A stretch of 64,000 nt of DNA from Calamus simplicifolius (GCA_900491605.1 UESW01001599.1:1-64000), one strand, 5' to 3'. Shown: positions 12,729 to 24,774, counted from the stretch's first letter. Translations and numbers: made by a program. Notes: a model not told the origin generated them from the letters alone.

Positions 12729-12870
12729 CTATATTTAAGCGGCCCCTTTCTTCTTTCCTCCTTCCCGTCTGACCTAGCCGCCGCCGTGAAAAGCTCGAAA
12801 CTCCGCGATCTCCTCCGACTCCCAGCCCCCCCGAGATCTCCTCCGACTCCGGCTACCCGGCCAAGGCGAA
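12729..12870 (+). promoter_or_regulatory. probable CACTA core promoter and 5' leader exon
   Basis: A TATA box (CTATATTTAAG, 12729-12739) is followed by a CT-rich stretch typical of plant transcription starts and a GC-rich leader ending CTCAACCAAG|GTTAGC at 12870, a good splice donor. The natural acceptor is TTTACCAG at 15038, just before the transposase ATG at 15061. This would give a leader intron of about 2.2 kb that contains the whole minisatellite. The reading is inferred from signals only. Confidence 0.5.
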
Positions 12871-12939
12871 TCTCAACCAAGGTTAGCCCCAAAAATCAAA
12901 AAAAAAAAAAAATTTCTTTTTTTTTTATTTCCCTGCTGC

Positions 12940-14118
12940 CGTCTTCTCCGGCCACGGCAGGTCCGTGGCCGTCTTCTCCGGCCACGGCCGCTGCCGTGGC
13001 CGGCAGTGGCCTGGCCACGGTGGCCAGGCCACTGTAATAAAAAAAAAAAAATTTTTTTAACAGGGGGGAGGGGAGGAAACCCCCCCCCCCCTTGTTTTTT
13101 CTTGTCCGGCCACGGCCGTGGCCGCGGCCGGACAAGGCGGCCACGGCCGCTGCCGTGGCCGCAGTGGCCTGGCCACGGTGGCCAGGCCACTGTAATCAAA
13201 AAAAAAATTTTTTTTTTTAACAGGGGGGAGGGGAGGAAACCCCCCCCCCTTGTTTTTTCTTGTCCGGCCACGGCCGTGGCCGCGGCCGGACAAGGCGGCC
13301 ACGGCCGCTGCCGTGGCCGCAGTGGCCTGGCCACGGTGGCCAGGCCACTGTAATAAAAAAAAATTTTTTTTTTTTTTTAACAGGGGGGAGGGGAGGAAAC
13401 CCCCCCCCCTTTCTTTTCTTGTCCGGCCACGGCCACTGCCGTGGCCGGCAGTGGCCTGGCCACGGTGGCCAGGCCACTGTGACAAAAAAAAATTTTTTTT
13501 AACAGGGGGGGGGGGGAAACCCCCCGCCCCCCCTTTCTTTTCTTGTCCGGCCACGGCCGCCGGCCACGGCCGCTGCCGTGGCCGGCAGTGGCCTGGCCAC
13601 GGTGGCCAGGCCACTGTGACAAAAAAAAAAAAAAAAATTTTTTTTTAACAGGGGGGAGGGGGGAAACCCCCCCCCCCCCTTTCTTTTCTTGTCCGGCCAC
13701 GGCCGCTGCCGTGGCCGGCAGTGGCCTGGCCACGGTGGCCAGGCCACTGTGACAAAAAAAAAAAAAAATTTTTTTCCTTAACAGGGGGGGGGGGGGAAAC
13801 CCCCCCCCCCCCTTTCTTTTCTTGTCCGGCCACGGCCGCTGCCGTGGCCGGCAGTGGCCTGGCCACGGTGGCCAGGCCACTGTGACAAAAAAAAAAAAAT
13901 TTCCTTAACAGGGGGGGGGGGGGAACCCCCCCCTTTCTTTCTTGTCCGGCCATGGGCCACTGTGACAAAAAAAAAAAATTTTCCTTAACAGGGGGGGGGG
14001 GGGGCCCCCCCCCCCCCTTTCTTATCTTGTCCGGCCACGGTGCCGTGGCCGGCAGTGGCCTGGCCACGGTGGCCAGGCCACTGTGAAAAAAAAAAAAAAT
14101 TTCCTTAACAGGGGGATT
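12940..14118. repeat. GC-rich minisatellite with palindromes and homopolymers
   Basis: About nine units of roughly 80-160 bp. Each unit has four parts: a palindromic block built from GGCCACGGCCG and GGCCTGGCCACGGTGGCCAGGCC, then CACTGTRA, then an A-run joined to a T-run, then AACAGGGGG with a G-run, GAAA and a C-run leading to TTTCTTTTCTTGTCC. The AACAGG landmarks lie near 13059, 13219, 13379, 13501, 13647, 13780, 13906, 13987 and 14107. Units shorten toward the right. Open frames across it are only repeat translations rich in Pro, Gly, Arg and Trp. Confidence 0.92.
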
Positions 14119-15060
14119 TATTATGACAATAGTATTTGTGCATTTATACTTATTTACATTTGTTATGTCTTGATTATTTATATGCAAACTGAATGATGCA
14201 TTACATTTTGAAATGCTAAATAAAATGTTTTGTTGTAATATTATTTAATTTCAGCAACAAATTACTAGTTTCAATGATTTACATTTTAGTATTCGCAAAC
14301 ATTTGTATTTGACACAATAATCTTAAAAAGTTAGTGATTACATGTATAATTCACAAGAAGTTAAGAATAACAAGCATAAGTTCGATTGTCTTCGGACTTC
14401 CATAATCACAGCACTTTAATTAACCTTTAGACCCGTTTGAGAATTTGTAAGCCTTAGTCTTGCAAATTCTCAAATTGTCCTGGTGGACAGTTTGGGAATA
14501 TTTTTGTGACATGTTAGTCTGCTAGTAATCATCGTGGGGTGAGATTTCGGTTTGCATTTGCTCATACGTTCTCCTAGTGTGGCTTATATACCACACATGT
14601 AGGAGAACATATGGGGAAATGCTGCCGAAATTTCAATGTTGCCGATCGATGATAATTAATAGCAGAATAACATATCACAAAAAATATTCTTGAATGGGAT
14701 AGGGCCTTACCTTGTAGACATGGAGTGAAGGTAGAATTATTTAAGACACTTGAATTCTTGTGAAGTCTAATGACTAAACGCACCGCCTTATGGCCCGACA
14801 CAAACTCAAGCCCTCTCTTTAGCCATTAACCTATGCATCGGTCCTTGCTAGCACCCAAGGATCGTAGCCGTGGCTCGCCCTTGCATGGTAGGGTCCTTAT
14901 TTACCTAAAAAATTTGGGTACTTATAAATGATTTAATTGGTTGTAATTAACCTTAGTTGTGCCCAAGAAATAATTTAGTTATATATTTATTAATACTAAT
15001 ATAGTTTTATTTTTTGGTTTCATTTAATGATTTACCAGACTTTGTATAAGTCGGTCAAAA

Positions 15061-18000
15061 ATGAGCGGGACTCGCTCATGGATGTATGCAAGGATAAAAG
15101 ATGGCTTGCTGAATCCAGATTTTCTGAATGGATTGGAAGAATTTATCGCATTTGCATGTAGCCAACCTGAATGGATGGATGGGCCTAGGATTAGGTGCCC
15201 ATGCAACTTCCACAGGTGTCAGAATAAAGCCTACAGAGATGTGGAAACTGTTAAGGTGCATTTGTGTAAGAAGGGTTTTGTTCCTGATTACTATGTTTGG
15301 TACTGTCATGGTGAACCAGAGGATATTCCAGCAGCTGTTATAGGCCAACAAGAGTCAATTCCCGTAGATGAACCATTTGTGAATTTAAACACATATGAAC
15401 AAATGGTTATGAATGCATCGGGTAATGACTTCAATCAGAATACATTTATGGAAGAACCAAATCCAGAAGCACAACAATTTTACGATATGTTGCGTGCTGC
15501 AATCAAGAATTGTATCCTGGGTGTGAGGGTCATTCCCAGTTCTCTACAGCTGCTCGAATGTTGAATATTAAGGCAGAACATCGATTATCAGAAAAGGCGT
15601 TCAATTCTGTAGCTGAGTTAATCAAAGAAATTCTGCCAAATGATAATGTTGCCGCAGACAGTTTTTACGCAACAAAGAAGTTGTTGCGTGGGCTTGGGCT
15701 CCCAGTTAATAAGATCGATTGTTGCTTGAACAATTGTATGATATTTTGGGGTGAAGACTCAGAGCTGAGATGGTGTAAGATTTGTGGGCAATCGAGGTTC
15801 AAAAACACCGAAGGAGGAGCCGGTACAAGTAGGAGGAAAAGTGTGCCTTACAAGAGGATGCATTACTTTCCTCTTACCCCACGCCTGCAGAGATTATACA
15901 GATCTGAGGCAACAGCTGCTGATATGAGATGGCATGCCGAACATGAATCTAAAGAGGATGAAATGCGGCATCCATCAGATTCAAAGGCTTGGAAGCATTT
16001 CAATGAAAATCATCCTGATTTCGCTGAAGATATAAGGAATGTGAGATTAGGTCTTTGTACCGATGGCTTCCAACCATTTGGTCAAGCGGGGCAACAGTAT
16101 TCATGTTGGCCTGTGATACTGACTGTATATAACCTTCCTCCGTGGAAGTGCATGAAAGATCCTGCAATGTTTTTAACCGTTTTGGTTCCAGGACCATCAA
16201 ATCCAAAGGAAAAGATTGATGTCTTTCTGCAACCGTTGGTGGCCGAATTGAAAATGTTGTGGGAAACAGGAGTGGTAGCCTACGACATTTCTATGAAACA
16301 AAATTTCTTAATGAGAGCTGCTTTGATGTGGACAATAAGTGATTTTCCGGCATATGCAATGTTGTCTGGTTGGAGCACTGCTGGACGTCTGGCATGCCCT
16401 CATTGCATGTATGATTCGGATGCATTTACATTGCAGAAGAGTGGTAAGCAGTCATGGTTTGATAACCATAGGAAGTTCTTGCCCCCAAATCATCCTTACA
16501 GGCGTAACTTGATCGCCTTCCGGAAGAACAAAGCAGTCACAAAATTTGCCGAACCGGTTAGGTCCGGCACGGATCTATTTGATTCTATAGAGCATTTGGG
16601 GTTGATGTATGCATGGGAACCGGATGCAGATAGAATAAATAGCCGTATATGTAAAGAACATAACTGGAAGAAGCGAAGTATATTTTGGGATTTGCCTTAT
16701 TGGAGCACAAATCTCATCCGGCACAACTTGGATGTTATGCATATCGAGAAAAATTTCTTTGATAACATATTTAACACGGTGCTAAACATCCCGGGAAAAA
16801 CAAAAGATACTGCAAAGTCAAGAGAAGAACTTAATCAGTACTGCAGAAGAGGTGATTTGAGAAGGAGTGCCGATGGGACCTATCCTAAAGCATGTTACAC
16901 TCTTGACAGAAATTCACGAGAAGTTTTATGTAACTGGCTAAGAGGGTTAAAATTTCCAGATGGTTATGCCTCAAATATCGGTAGGTGTGTGGACATGCAT
17001 AAGCTCAAGTTGTTCGGCATGAAGAGCCACGACTGCCATGTTTTCATGCAACGATTATTACCTATAGCTTTTCGTGAGTTGCTTCCGCAACATGTCTGGA
17101 AGGCAATTACGGAGCTCAGCTTATTCTTCAAGGAGTTATCTGCCGCAGTCATTACTTCTGCATCCATGGCAAGGCTTGAGGAGGAAATTCCAATTATTTT
17201 ATGCAAGCTTGAGCGAATATTTCCTCCCAGTTTTTTTGACTCAATGGAGCATTTACCGGTTCACTTGCCATACGAAGCGAGCATAGCTGGTCCCGTGCAG
17301 TATCGCTGGATGTATCCTTTCGAGAGGTAAATATATACATCATTAAGATATGTTGACATTTCAAATATTATTTCATTGCTTGAAAAATTCGTTAATTTTT
17401 TGTTGCAACTTTACATATAGGTATCTTAAGAAGTTAAAAAATAATGTGCGTAATAAGGCAAGGGTTGAAGGTTCTATATGCAATGCACACTTGGTCGAAG
17501 AAGTTTCAGCTTTTGCCTCGCATTACTTTGAGGGTCACGTCCACACGAGGAGCCGAAATCATGGTCGTAACGATGACGTATGTGTGGACGAAGCAGAAGC
17601 TAATGACGGTAGAATATCAATTTTTAAAGCTATCGGCCGTTCATTTGGTGGGCAGAAGTCAAGAAATCTTAGCGATATGGAGTATAATGCAGCACATTAT
17701 TACATCCTAATGAACTGTCGAGAAGTCGATCCATATATTGAGTAAGTGTATACTTCAATGCTAAATTGAAAATTTAAATTTATAATAATATACCATAATA
17801 TTTAATTTCTAACAGTAGTTTTCATCCTTTTCATCCCATAAGGATGTTTTGTGATAGACAACGACAGATGAATCCCGACATCAGTCAAGTTGCAATTGGG
17901 CAGAAATTAGAAACGGAGTTTGCTTACTGGTTTTATGAATTTGTGAGTAGTATCACTCAATCAATTTCGATAATGGCTATTATTTTTTGAATTGGATGTC

Positions 18001-18756
18001 AATAGCTTATTAATTTATAGGTCAACGGTCCATGGTCGACAACCGACAATATTTTCATTAAATGTCTATCGCAATGGCCATTGAAGACCGTAACAACCTC
18101 TACTGGCTATTTTGTAAATGGGTACAAATTTCAGATTGAACGATTAGCAGCTTCAAGAGGCACGCAGAACTGGGGCGTGTGTGTAAAAGGAGAAAGTGTT
18201 GGAGCAAATATGCAGGATTATTATGGAAAGTTAGTAGAGGTGGTTGAAGTTGAATATCCCGGTTGGCCTATGAAAACGAACCGTATTGTTTCGTTGTGAT
18301 TGGTTCGATCCGATAGTTCCTGTGGGCAAAAGGGTTCATAACGACTATAATTTGGTTGAAGTGAACCATCGACGAAGATTACAGAAATATGACCCATTCA
18401 TCCTTGCATCCCAAGCTCAGCAAGTCTTTTACTGCGGATATCCAAGTTTGCGCAACGACAAGCGAGATTGGTGGGCCGTTTCTAAAATCGTCCCACGTTC
18501 AACAATCGTATTAGAGGAGAGTTCATCAAGTCAATCAGCCGAGTGCCCTGCATTTCAAGAGGATGAGATGGAAATGCATGCAATTGAGGACGACACAAGA
18601 GCTCCTGAAACATCACTTAGAGATCCAAGTGGTGATGTCCAAGAAATTGCGGATGCAAATGTTCGGTTTCCTTCCGATGATAATGAAACTGATTCGCAAT
18701 CCGATACGGCATCGGATGTTGAACCAACATTTCACGAAACAAATGACACCGATTAA
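15061..18756 (+). pseudogene. TNP2-type CACTA transposase gene (two apparent 1-nt frameshifts)
   Basis: The gene starts at ATG 15061 with an N-terminal transposase-associated domain (WMYARIKDG, MDGPRIRCPC, the HLCKKGFVPDYYVWYCHGE region). The TNP2 core follows, then a DUF4218-like segment (KLFGMKSHDCHVFMQ, IPIILCKLERIFPPSFFD). A C-terminal DUF4216-like domain spans about 18160-18500. Splice signals support exons ending at 17326, 17741 and 17942 and restarting at 17421, 17816 and 18021, all in phase. The frame slips by one base near 15505-15510 and again near 18281-18286, with clear homology on both sides, so the copy is damaged or the assembly has indel errors. The stop is at 18754-18756. In En/Spm elements this protein is the catalytic transposase (TnpD type), acting on element ends in the nucleus. 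Confidence 0.9.
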
Positions 18757-18860
18757 ACATAAAGGTTTTTTAAAATTTAACTTTTTTTTATAAGTGTTAA
18801 ATTCTTACATAGTCAATCATTAATCGTAATTTAATTGTGTGAATCTTTAGTATTTTCAGT

Positions 18861-20369
18861 ATGAGGGGCAGAGGTAGATCTACCGACGACAGATTGGGTG
18901 AGCAGAGACGTAGTTTGGATCCTGCGACATCAGATCACATGAGCGTCGGAGATGGAGAGTTTGGATCTCCAGCAGAGGCGCAGCCTTCGATCTCTGCACC
19001 AGTATTACCATCCACCCGATCGGCACAGACCTCCGAGAGTTCTTCCGCCGGCGGCCGCACTTACTTCGACTTGATGCTCAGGGGATGTAAGTATATACTA
19101 ATTAAAAATATTTGTTTATGTTTTTAAGTCATTACTTATAAACTTGCATTTTTTTAACAGATTCATTGAGCAGCATCATGTCTCCAGCCACATCAGCGCC
19201 GTTTTTCAGAGGCGTGCAGATCCCAGTGGCTACGATTGGCGCCACGTATCGCCAGCCACGAGGGAGTTTTATTTTTCTGAGTTTCAGGTAAACTTATTAA
19301 ATACAATTTATCAGTGATATATAATTCTTTAAAGTTAATAAATTCAGAAACTAACTGTTTATTTTAATGCAGAAAAAGTTTACGTGGGATCCTGCCACCC
19401 ATGATGCCATTAGGGCAGCATGGGAGGCTCTGACGCGACGCCGATACTCCGACATGCTTCATCGTTGGAGGTCGTCGGGTCAGCGTCCTGCGCACGTGCC
19501 AGAGGGTATTTGGCACGAGTGGCAGCAGGCCTGGGAGTCCGATGGCTGGCGCAGGAGGTCCGCATCAGCCAGCACGAACCGCCGATCTGAGAAGGGCGGT
19601 CCTGGCACGGGTCTCTCCCGTCATACTTCGGGCTCCATTTCGATTCAGGAGCACAGACGGCGTATGGTAAGAAAACATAAATATTTTAATTACTATTTTA
19701 GTTATTTACAAATATTTGTATTAATATCATTTTTTTTATTGTTATAGACTGAGCAGGAGGGCGGAGATCCTGGTGAGTTTCGTCTATTCAGGGCGACACA
19801 CACCAGGAGGGACGGCTCCTGGGTCGACACGCGATCACGGGAGGTTGCGGTAAGAAATTAGATTTATGTAGTATCTGTTTAATTTCTAAAATTTTATTTC
19901 GAGAAATTTATTAACTCATTTATTGTTGATTTCATAATTTCAAGACACGAGTCGAGGAGCTTCGCTCCCAGGCATCGCAGGTCGACTCTACTGATGGGGA
20001 GACGCCCGTCGAACTCTCAGCAGAGGAGAGTCGACGTGTGTTTTTGGAGGCTGTTGGTGCCCAGCCACGAGACCGCAGGGTCTATGGTATGGGCACTAGA
20101 GCTTCTACATTTTTTCCCCATCAGGCCTCCAGCTCGCGAGTTCCTGCTGATCTTCCTCCCGAGCGTTTACAGGAGCTTCGCAGATCTATTGCAGAGGAGG
20201 TTCGCCAGGAGGTCGAGCAGGATTTGAGGATCGTATGCGAGGCCGGGATCAGGAGGTTGCAGACATGCGAGATGAGATGCATTATTTGCGGGATATGGTT
20301 AGACGCTTGTCGCAGAGTCTTCAGCCTCCACAGCCTCCACAGCCTCCACGTGATCATTCAGATTCTTGA
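18861..20369 (+). pseudogene. second CACTA gene, Ptta/En/Spm plant transposase family
   Basis: Exons predicted from splice signals: 18861-19086, 19161-19290, 19373-19666, 19748-19849 and 19945-20369. The central exon holds the family hallmark KKFTWDPATHD, then WEALTRRRYSDMLHRWR, RPAHVPEGIWHEW and a Gly-Ser-rich SISIQEHRRRM. The next exon has RLFRATHTRRDGSWVD. The end is a Glu/Arg-rich, probably coiled-coil helix followed by a PPQPPQPP tail and the stop at 20367-20369. The frame is one base out between exons 1 and 2 and again near 20225. Relatives are the accessory or DNA-binding partner proteins of CACTA elements. The ATG lies one base after TTTTCAG, so it may be reached by splicing from the upstream transposase transcript rather than from its own promoter; that is inference. 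Confidence 0.82.
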
Positions 20370-20514
20370 TGTATTTTTTTTTTTTTTTTATGTTGTAAAA
20401 ACTTCAAAATTTTAATATATAAATATTTTTTGAAATATTATTGTTTGGATTGAGTGAAAAATGTTTGTATCAATATTTAGATTTAGTGAAATTGAATACC
20501 CAATTTAATGCGTC

Positions 20515-21030
20515 GTAATATTTAAATAATTTTTTTAAAAATATTAATTTTAAATATTGCGACGCAAATTATTGCGTCGTAATATTTAAAATAATTTTTT
20601 TAAAAATATTAATTTTAAATATTGCGACGCAAATTATTGCGTCGCAATATTTAATAATAATTTTTTTTAAAAAATTATTTTAAATATTGCGACACAATTT
20701 AGTGCGTCACAATATTTAATAATAATTTTTTTTAAAAAAATTTATTTTAAATATTGCGATGCAATTTAGTGCGTCGCAATATTTAATAATAAATTTTTTT
20801 CTAACTAAATTTATTTTTAAATTTAGCGACGCATTTGCATGCGTCGCAATATTGCGATGCAATGTGGCGTTGCAAGAGCGTCGCAGAGAGTCGCAATATT
20901 GCGACGCAATTGCGACGAAAGGGTATTGCGACGGACAGTTGAGCGACGCCCTTGTTGCGTCGCAATTGCGTCGCAATATCATGTTTAGCGATGTAATTGC
21001 GACGCATTTGGGCGTCGCAATATTAAAATC
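20515..21030. repeat. right subterminal repeats of the CACTA element
   Basis: Four to five units of about 66 bp, each with TATTGCGACGCAAATT followed by TTGCGTCGCAATATTT and an AT-rich TTTTTTTAAAAA spacer (near 20515-20790). Closely packed GCGACG/CGTCGC motifs follow up to the right terminus. It is much shorter than the left subterminal region. Confidence 0.88.
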
Positions 21031-21040
21031 TCTTGTAGTG

Positions 21041-21777
21041 ACAGTTCGCGCGCAGAGGGTGCTGTGGGGGTTGCCCTCTGCGGAGGACCCTTTGATGCCC
21101 AAGTCAGTGGAGATTCATAGCAAGCAGATGTGAGGAGAAGACTCTCACAGAAGAGTTCCCGTAGGCGGGTATTCTCTCTCAAGAGTGTGTGTACTTGCGT
21201 CTAAGTATGCGTATCTGAGAGGTTGGAGGGCAATGGTATTTATAGAGGATCACCTGATTCCTTAGGCGTGTTGCGAGGGGAGGTCTGAAAGCCGTTAGGA
21301 TTCAGAACAAATTCGAATCAAGTTTGTTATGAGGTCAGTAGGACCCGTATCTTGTCAGTTAGAGGATCGACGGCTAGGAGAGCTGGTTGATGCCTTGAGA
21401 TTCAATGATTGCATAGGTTCTAGGTCACTCCCGTAGGTCCTAGGCCACTTTTGGGTATGATTCTCTGCTTGGAATCTTATTTAATTATAGTGAATTTGAA
21501 TTTTTCCGCGCCGAATTTGCAGAGGTATTCGAATGCCTCGGTCTGACCGAGGCAAGGGGATTCGAATGCCTGAGTCCGACCGAGGCAAGGGGGTTACTCG
21601 GATTGCCGAGGTATGAGAATGGCTCGGATTGTTGAGGTATGAGAATGGTTGGGATCGTCGGAACAACATGGCGCCCGCTTCGCTGTTTAGTGGGTTTGAT
21701 AGCTGGTCGACTGGATGTTGGAATTGGACCAGACTCACATGCGGTTATTAATGCAATAACGATTTTATCCCTCATCA
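21041..21777 (-). repeat. probable Ty3/gypsy LTR fragment interrupted by the CACTA element
   Basis: Read on the minus strand it begins TGATGAGGGATAAAATCG at 21777, holds four imperfect short hairpins of the CTCGG-CCGAG type (about 21537-21640), a TATAAATA box at 21245-21238, and a downstream GACTTGGGCATC...GGGTCCTCC stretch (about 21110-21080). That arrangement is familiar from plant gypsy LTRs. No internal region or partner LTR is visible, so this may be a solo LTR. The GC-rich sequence at 10300-10559 may be its other portion. Confidence 0.4.
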
Positions 21778-22679
21778 TTTATTATTCAAATTTAGTTGGG
21801 ATTAAATCTGAATAAAAATATTAAAAAACTTTATTTTATAGCGATCGTTATACAATTATTGGTGTGAAAGGAACATAAAAATCTTATTAAAATAAATAAA
21901 TAATATTTTAAAATTTCAAATTTACTATTGCGACCAAAGTAAGATTCACAGCCTTCTCACCTGGGAAGGCGGGCGAGGATTCAACTCCGGCTGGCGACAG
22001 CTTTCAACGGATCGCGCGGTTGGAGGCAAAATTAACTGCCAGCTTTGCTCTCCTTAAAAAAAAACAAAAAAAAAAAAAATAATAAATAAATAAATAAATA
22101 AAATGATACCATGCCACTTGATACGGCTCTTCTGCTGCTCCCTCCTTGATAGGCGTACCGTGCAAGCTGTCTGTCATCAAGTCGTACGGCATTTCTACCG
22201 TCCATCTGTAGCGGTTCAGTGCTGCAGACGGACAGCGACTGCCAGCGATCCACAGCAACGCTGACGCGGTATTGGTCGGTGATGCGTCCCAAATCGGACG
22301 CTGTTGGCCGCTAGACTTTTCCGCTCCTTTGGTCGGTAATTCGTCCCAAATCCGACGCGGATAGCCGCTAGGCTTACCCGCTCTTTTTTTATTTTTTTCT
22401 TTTTTTATTTTATTTTTCCCGCGCAACTCGCTGACGGTCCGAACCATGATATAATGGCGGCCTCCATGGCATCCCTTTTATATGGCATGACTTTATATTT
22501 ATGTATGTCATGATGGCATGCATCAAAGATGATGTTATAAATAAATTATGGAATTGAAGTGAAAATATAAAAATGGAGGCGTGGGCCAATCGTTATGGTG
22601 TGACACCACGGCACTGTTTGTCCGGTTCACCTCAGTGACAGATTACACAACGGCTGTTATTCGTTGGGTAGAACTCGGA
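21778..22679. other. spacer with a short degenerate tandem repeat
   Basis: No gene is convincing. A 57-bp unit occurs about twice (TTGGTCGGT at 22272 and 22329, each followed by CGTCCCAAATC and a GCCGCTAG core). 22060-22110 is A-rich with AAAT repeats. Reading frames here are short and lack recognisable domains. Confidence 0.4.
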
Positions 22680-22688
22680 AAATAAATA

Positions 22689-22746
22689 GGAAAAGGCTTT
22701 GTACATTTCGATGCAATTTTTATTTGGACTGTATTATTTTTTATTG

Positions 22747-22777
<31 letters not shown>

Positions 22778-23924
22778 AAAATTTTTAAAATAAATATTTC
22801 GAAGAAAAAATTTATGACAATCTAGATTTAAGTTTACAACATTATAGTTATAAAGTTACGTCCATTCAGAAAGTAAAAAAAAACTAAAAAAAAACTTACG
22901 GCATCCTCGTTTTAAACCTACGACATATTCCAAAAAAACTGAATGGATATTAATGCACGCGACGTTAAAATTAAGACATCCATTAAGAAACAAAAAAAAC
23001 TTACTATATCCTAGTTTTAAACTTACGATTATAAAGCTAAGACACTAGAAAGCAAAAAAATACTTACGACACTCTAGTTTTTAATCCTACGACACCGTAG
23101 TTATAAAATTACGATACCCATTCGTCTATGCATAAATTTCAAAAAAAAAACTTGTATTAATGAACGTCACGTCAAAATTAAGACGCCCACTAAGAAAGAA
23201 AAAAAAACCTTACAACACCCTAGTTTTATAACTACATTTTTCTATTTTTAAACTTATGACACCGTAGTTATAAAACTAAGACACCCGTTAAGAAAGAAAA
23301 AAATACTTATGACACCCTAGTTTTAATCTTACGACACCGTAGTTATAAAATTACACCACACACTCGTCTATACACAAATTCCAAAAAAGCTTGTATTAAT
23401 GCACATCACTTCAAAATTAAGTTACCCATTAAGAAAGCAAAAAAAACTTTACGACACCCTAGTTTTAAACTTACGACACCGTAGTTATAAAACTAAGATA
23501 CCCATAGATACTCTAGTTTTAATTTTACGACACCATAATTTTAAACTTAAGACACTCATTAGAAAAGGTGTTTGTACATAAATTCCAAAAAAGCTGAATG
23601 GTATTAATGCACGTCAAACATTTTTTTTTTTGGAATTTGTGTACAGATACTTTTTCTGAATGGGTGTCTTAAGTTTAAAACTAAGGTGTCGTAAGTTTAA
23701 AACTAGGATGTCGTAAGTTTTTTTTGTTTTCTGAACGGGTATCTTAACTTTATAACTACGGTGTTGTAAGTTTAAAACTAGGGTATCGTAAGTTTTTTCT
23801 TCGGGATATCGTAAAGTTGTCTTAACATTTTTTAATGGGTGTCATGTGTATATGAACCAATAAAAAGGAATGATGCAATCCATATAAGACTTGCTACATC
23901 GAAGACGATGCATAAACTTTTTTT
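22689..23924. mobile_element. non-autonomous Mutator-like element (MULE), 1.2 kb
   Basis: The left end GGAAAAGGCTTTGTACAT matches, in reverse complement, the right end near 23905-23924, and both resemble the TIRs of the large MULE at 25076-56298. An exact 9-bp duplication, AAATAAATA, flanks it (22680-22688 and 23925-23933), the size expected for Mutator elements; it is AT-rich, so chance must be kept in mind. The inverted arms extend roughly 250-300 bp inward and contain the ACGACACCC-type repeat in opposite orientations. The middle holds direct copies about 205-240 bp apart, marked by TATTAATGMACGTCA near 22950, 23155, 23394 and 23600. There is no coding capacity. A (TA)n run lies near 22748-22772. 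Confidence 0.8.
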
Positions 23925-24558
23925 AAATAAATAAATATTTGATGCTCGCTTATCGGACAGAAGGTTCTCGCAAAAACAGCTCAAACATTTACAAGAAACA
24001 ATTGGTATCGGACGAGAGGGGTTATTCCCTTAACCTACCAATGTTAAGATTTTCCTCTCACGGTAGGACTTATAAGTAGTGGCAAAATACGTACCAGGCC
24101 TACGATGCTTAAGGACAATAACGTAAAAATATATGTCCCTAAAGTATAAATCTAGGTAGATTGAATTTATAACAACAACAAATATTGTCTTAGTCAACCT
24201 GGACCCTGATGGACCTCAACCAAATTTTTGAGATGGATCAAAATTATGCCCGTGGCTCGTTATAAGGCGGACCTTCCTTGAATAAATTAGCTGCGTTCTC
24301 ATTAGGTTGAGGTCCAAATCTAATATCACATCATAAACATATAGAGTTTATATAGAATTTTTTCTAGCCTCCCACGAGATATAGACGGAGTTTGCTATAT
24401 TGTAAGCCTTATCCAAATAAATTAGTCAAAAAAATATTACTTAAACTTTTTTTATCTTATATAAGTATTTAAAATATTTCTGAAATATGACCAATATAGT
24501 GCTAAACTCTTAACAGCATTAACTTTCACATTATTTGAATATCTTTCATTAAAATATA

Positions 24559-24774
24559 TATAAAGAGAGAGTTGAACTTAATTACACTAGCATTCAACCA
24601 AGCCTTAAATTTGATTATTTTTTATCATTAAATTCACATAAATTTTAAAACTACTTTAACTTTCTTTATTTTTAAAATTCATAATCCGTGTATAGATTTC
24701 AAAGTAGAAAGGATGATTGAATTTGAACTTGACTACAAATGAGTACTATAACTAAGTTCAACTCTCTCTCTATA
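24559..24774. mobile_element. MITE candidate, 216 bp
   Basis: The left end TATAAAGAGAGAGTTGAACT and the right end, reverse complement TATAGAGAGAGAGTTGAACT, form inverted repeats of about 26 bp that differ at few positions; weaker pairing continues inward. There is no coding potential. The flanks are TA-rich, so the target duplication cannot be fixed and the superfamily is open. Confidence 0.6.

Larger units (their letters stand above)
10560..21040 (+). mobile_element. CACTA (En/Spm) DNA transposon, 10.5 kb
   Basis: The left end reads CACTACAAAAAATAC and the right end, read inward from 21040, CACTACAAGAGATTT; these are the diagnostic CACTA termini. Both ends lead into dense GCGACGCAA/TTGCGTCGC subterminal motifs: about 2.1 kb on the left and 0.5 kb on the right. 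Inside are a TNP2-type transposase gene and a Ptta/En/Spm-type second gene on the plus strand, the two-product layout of autonomous En/Spm elements. Both genes carry apparent 1-nt frameshifts. The 3-bp flanks (GCC on the left, ACA on the right) do not match, so a target duplication is not confirmed. Confidence 0.93.

Noticed and set aside
12873..14187. Long overlapping frames on both strands rich in Pro, Gly, Trp and Arg
   Set aside because: They are translations of the minisatellite; the same peptide recurs in several frames with homopolymer Lys/Phe and Pro/Gly runs. No domain and no start context.
10557..21043. 3-bp target duplication of the CACTA element
   Set aside because: GCC on the left and ACA on the right do not match; mutation or rearrangement is possible, so none is claimed.
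22840..23830. CRISPR-like spaced repeats
   Set aside because: Units are degenerate, unevenly spaced and AT-rich, in a plant nuclear context within MULE ends.
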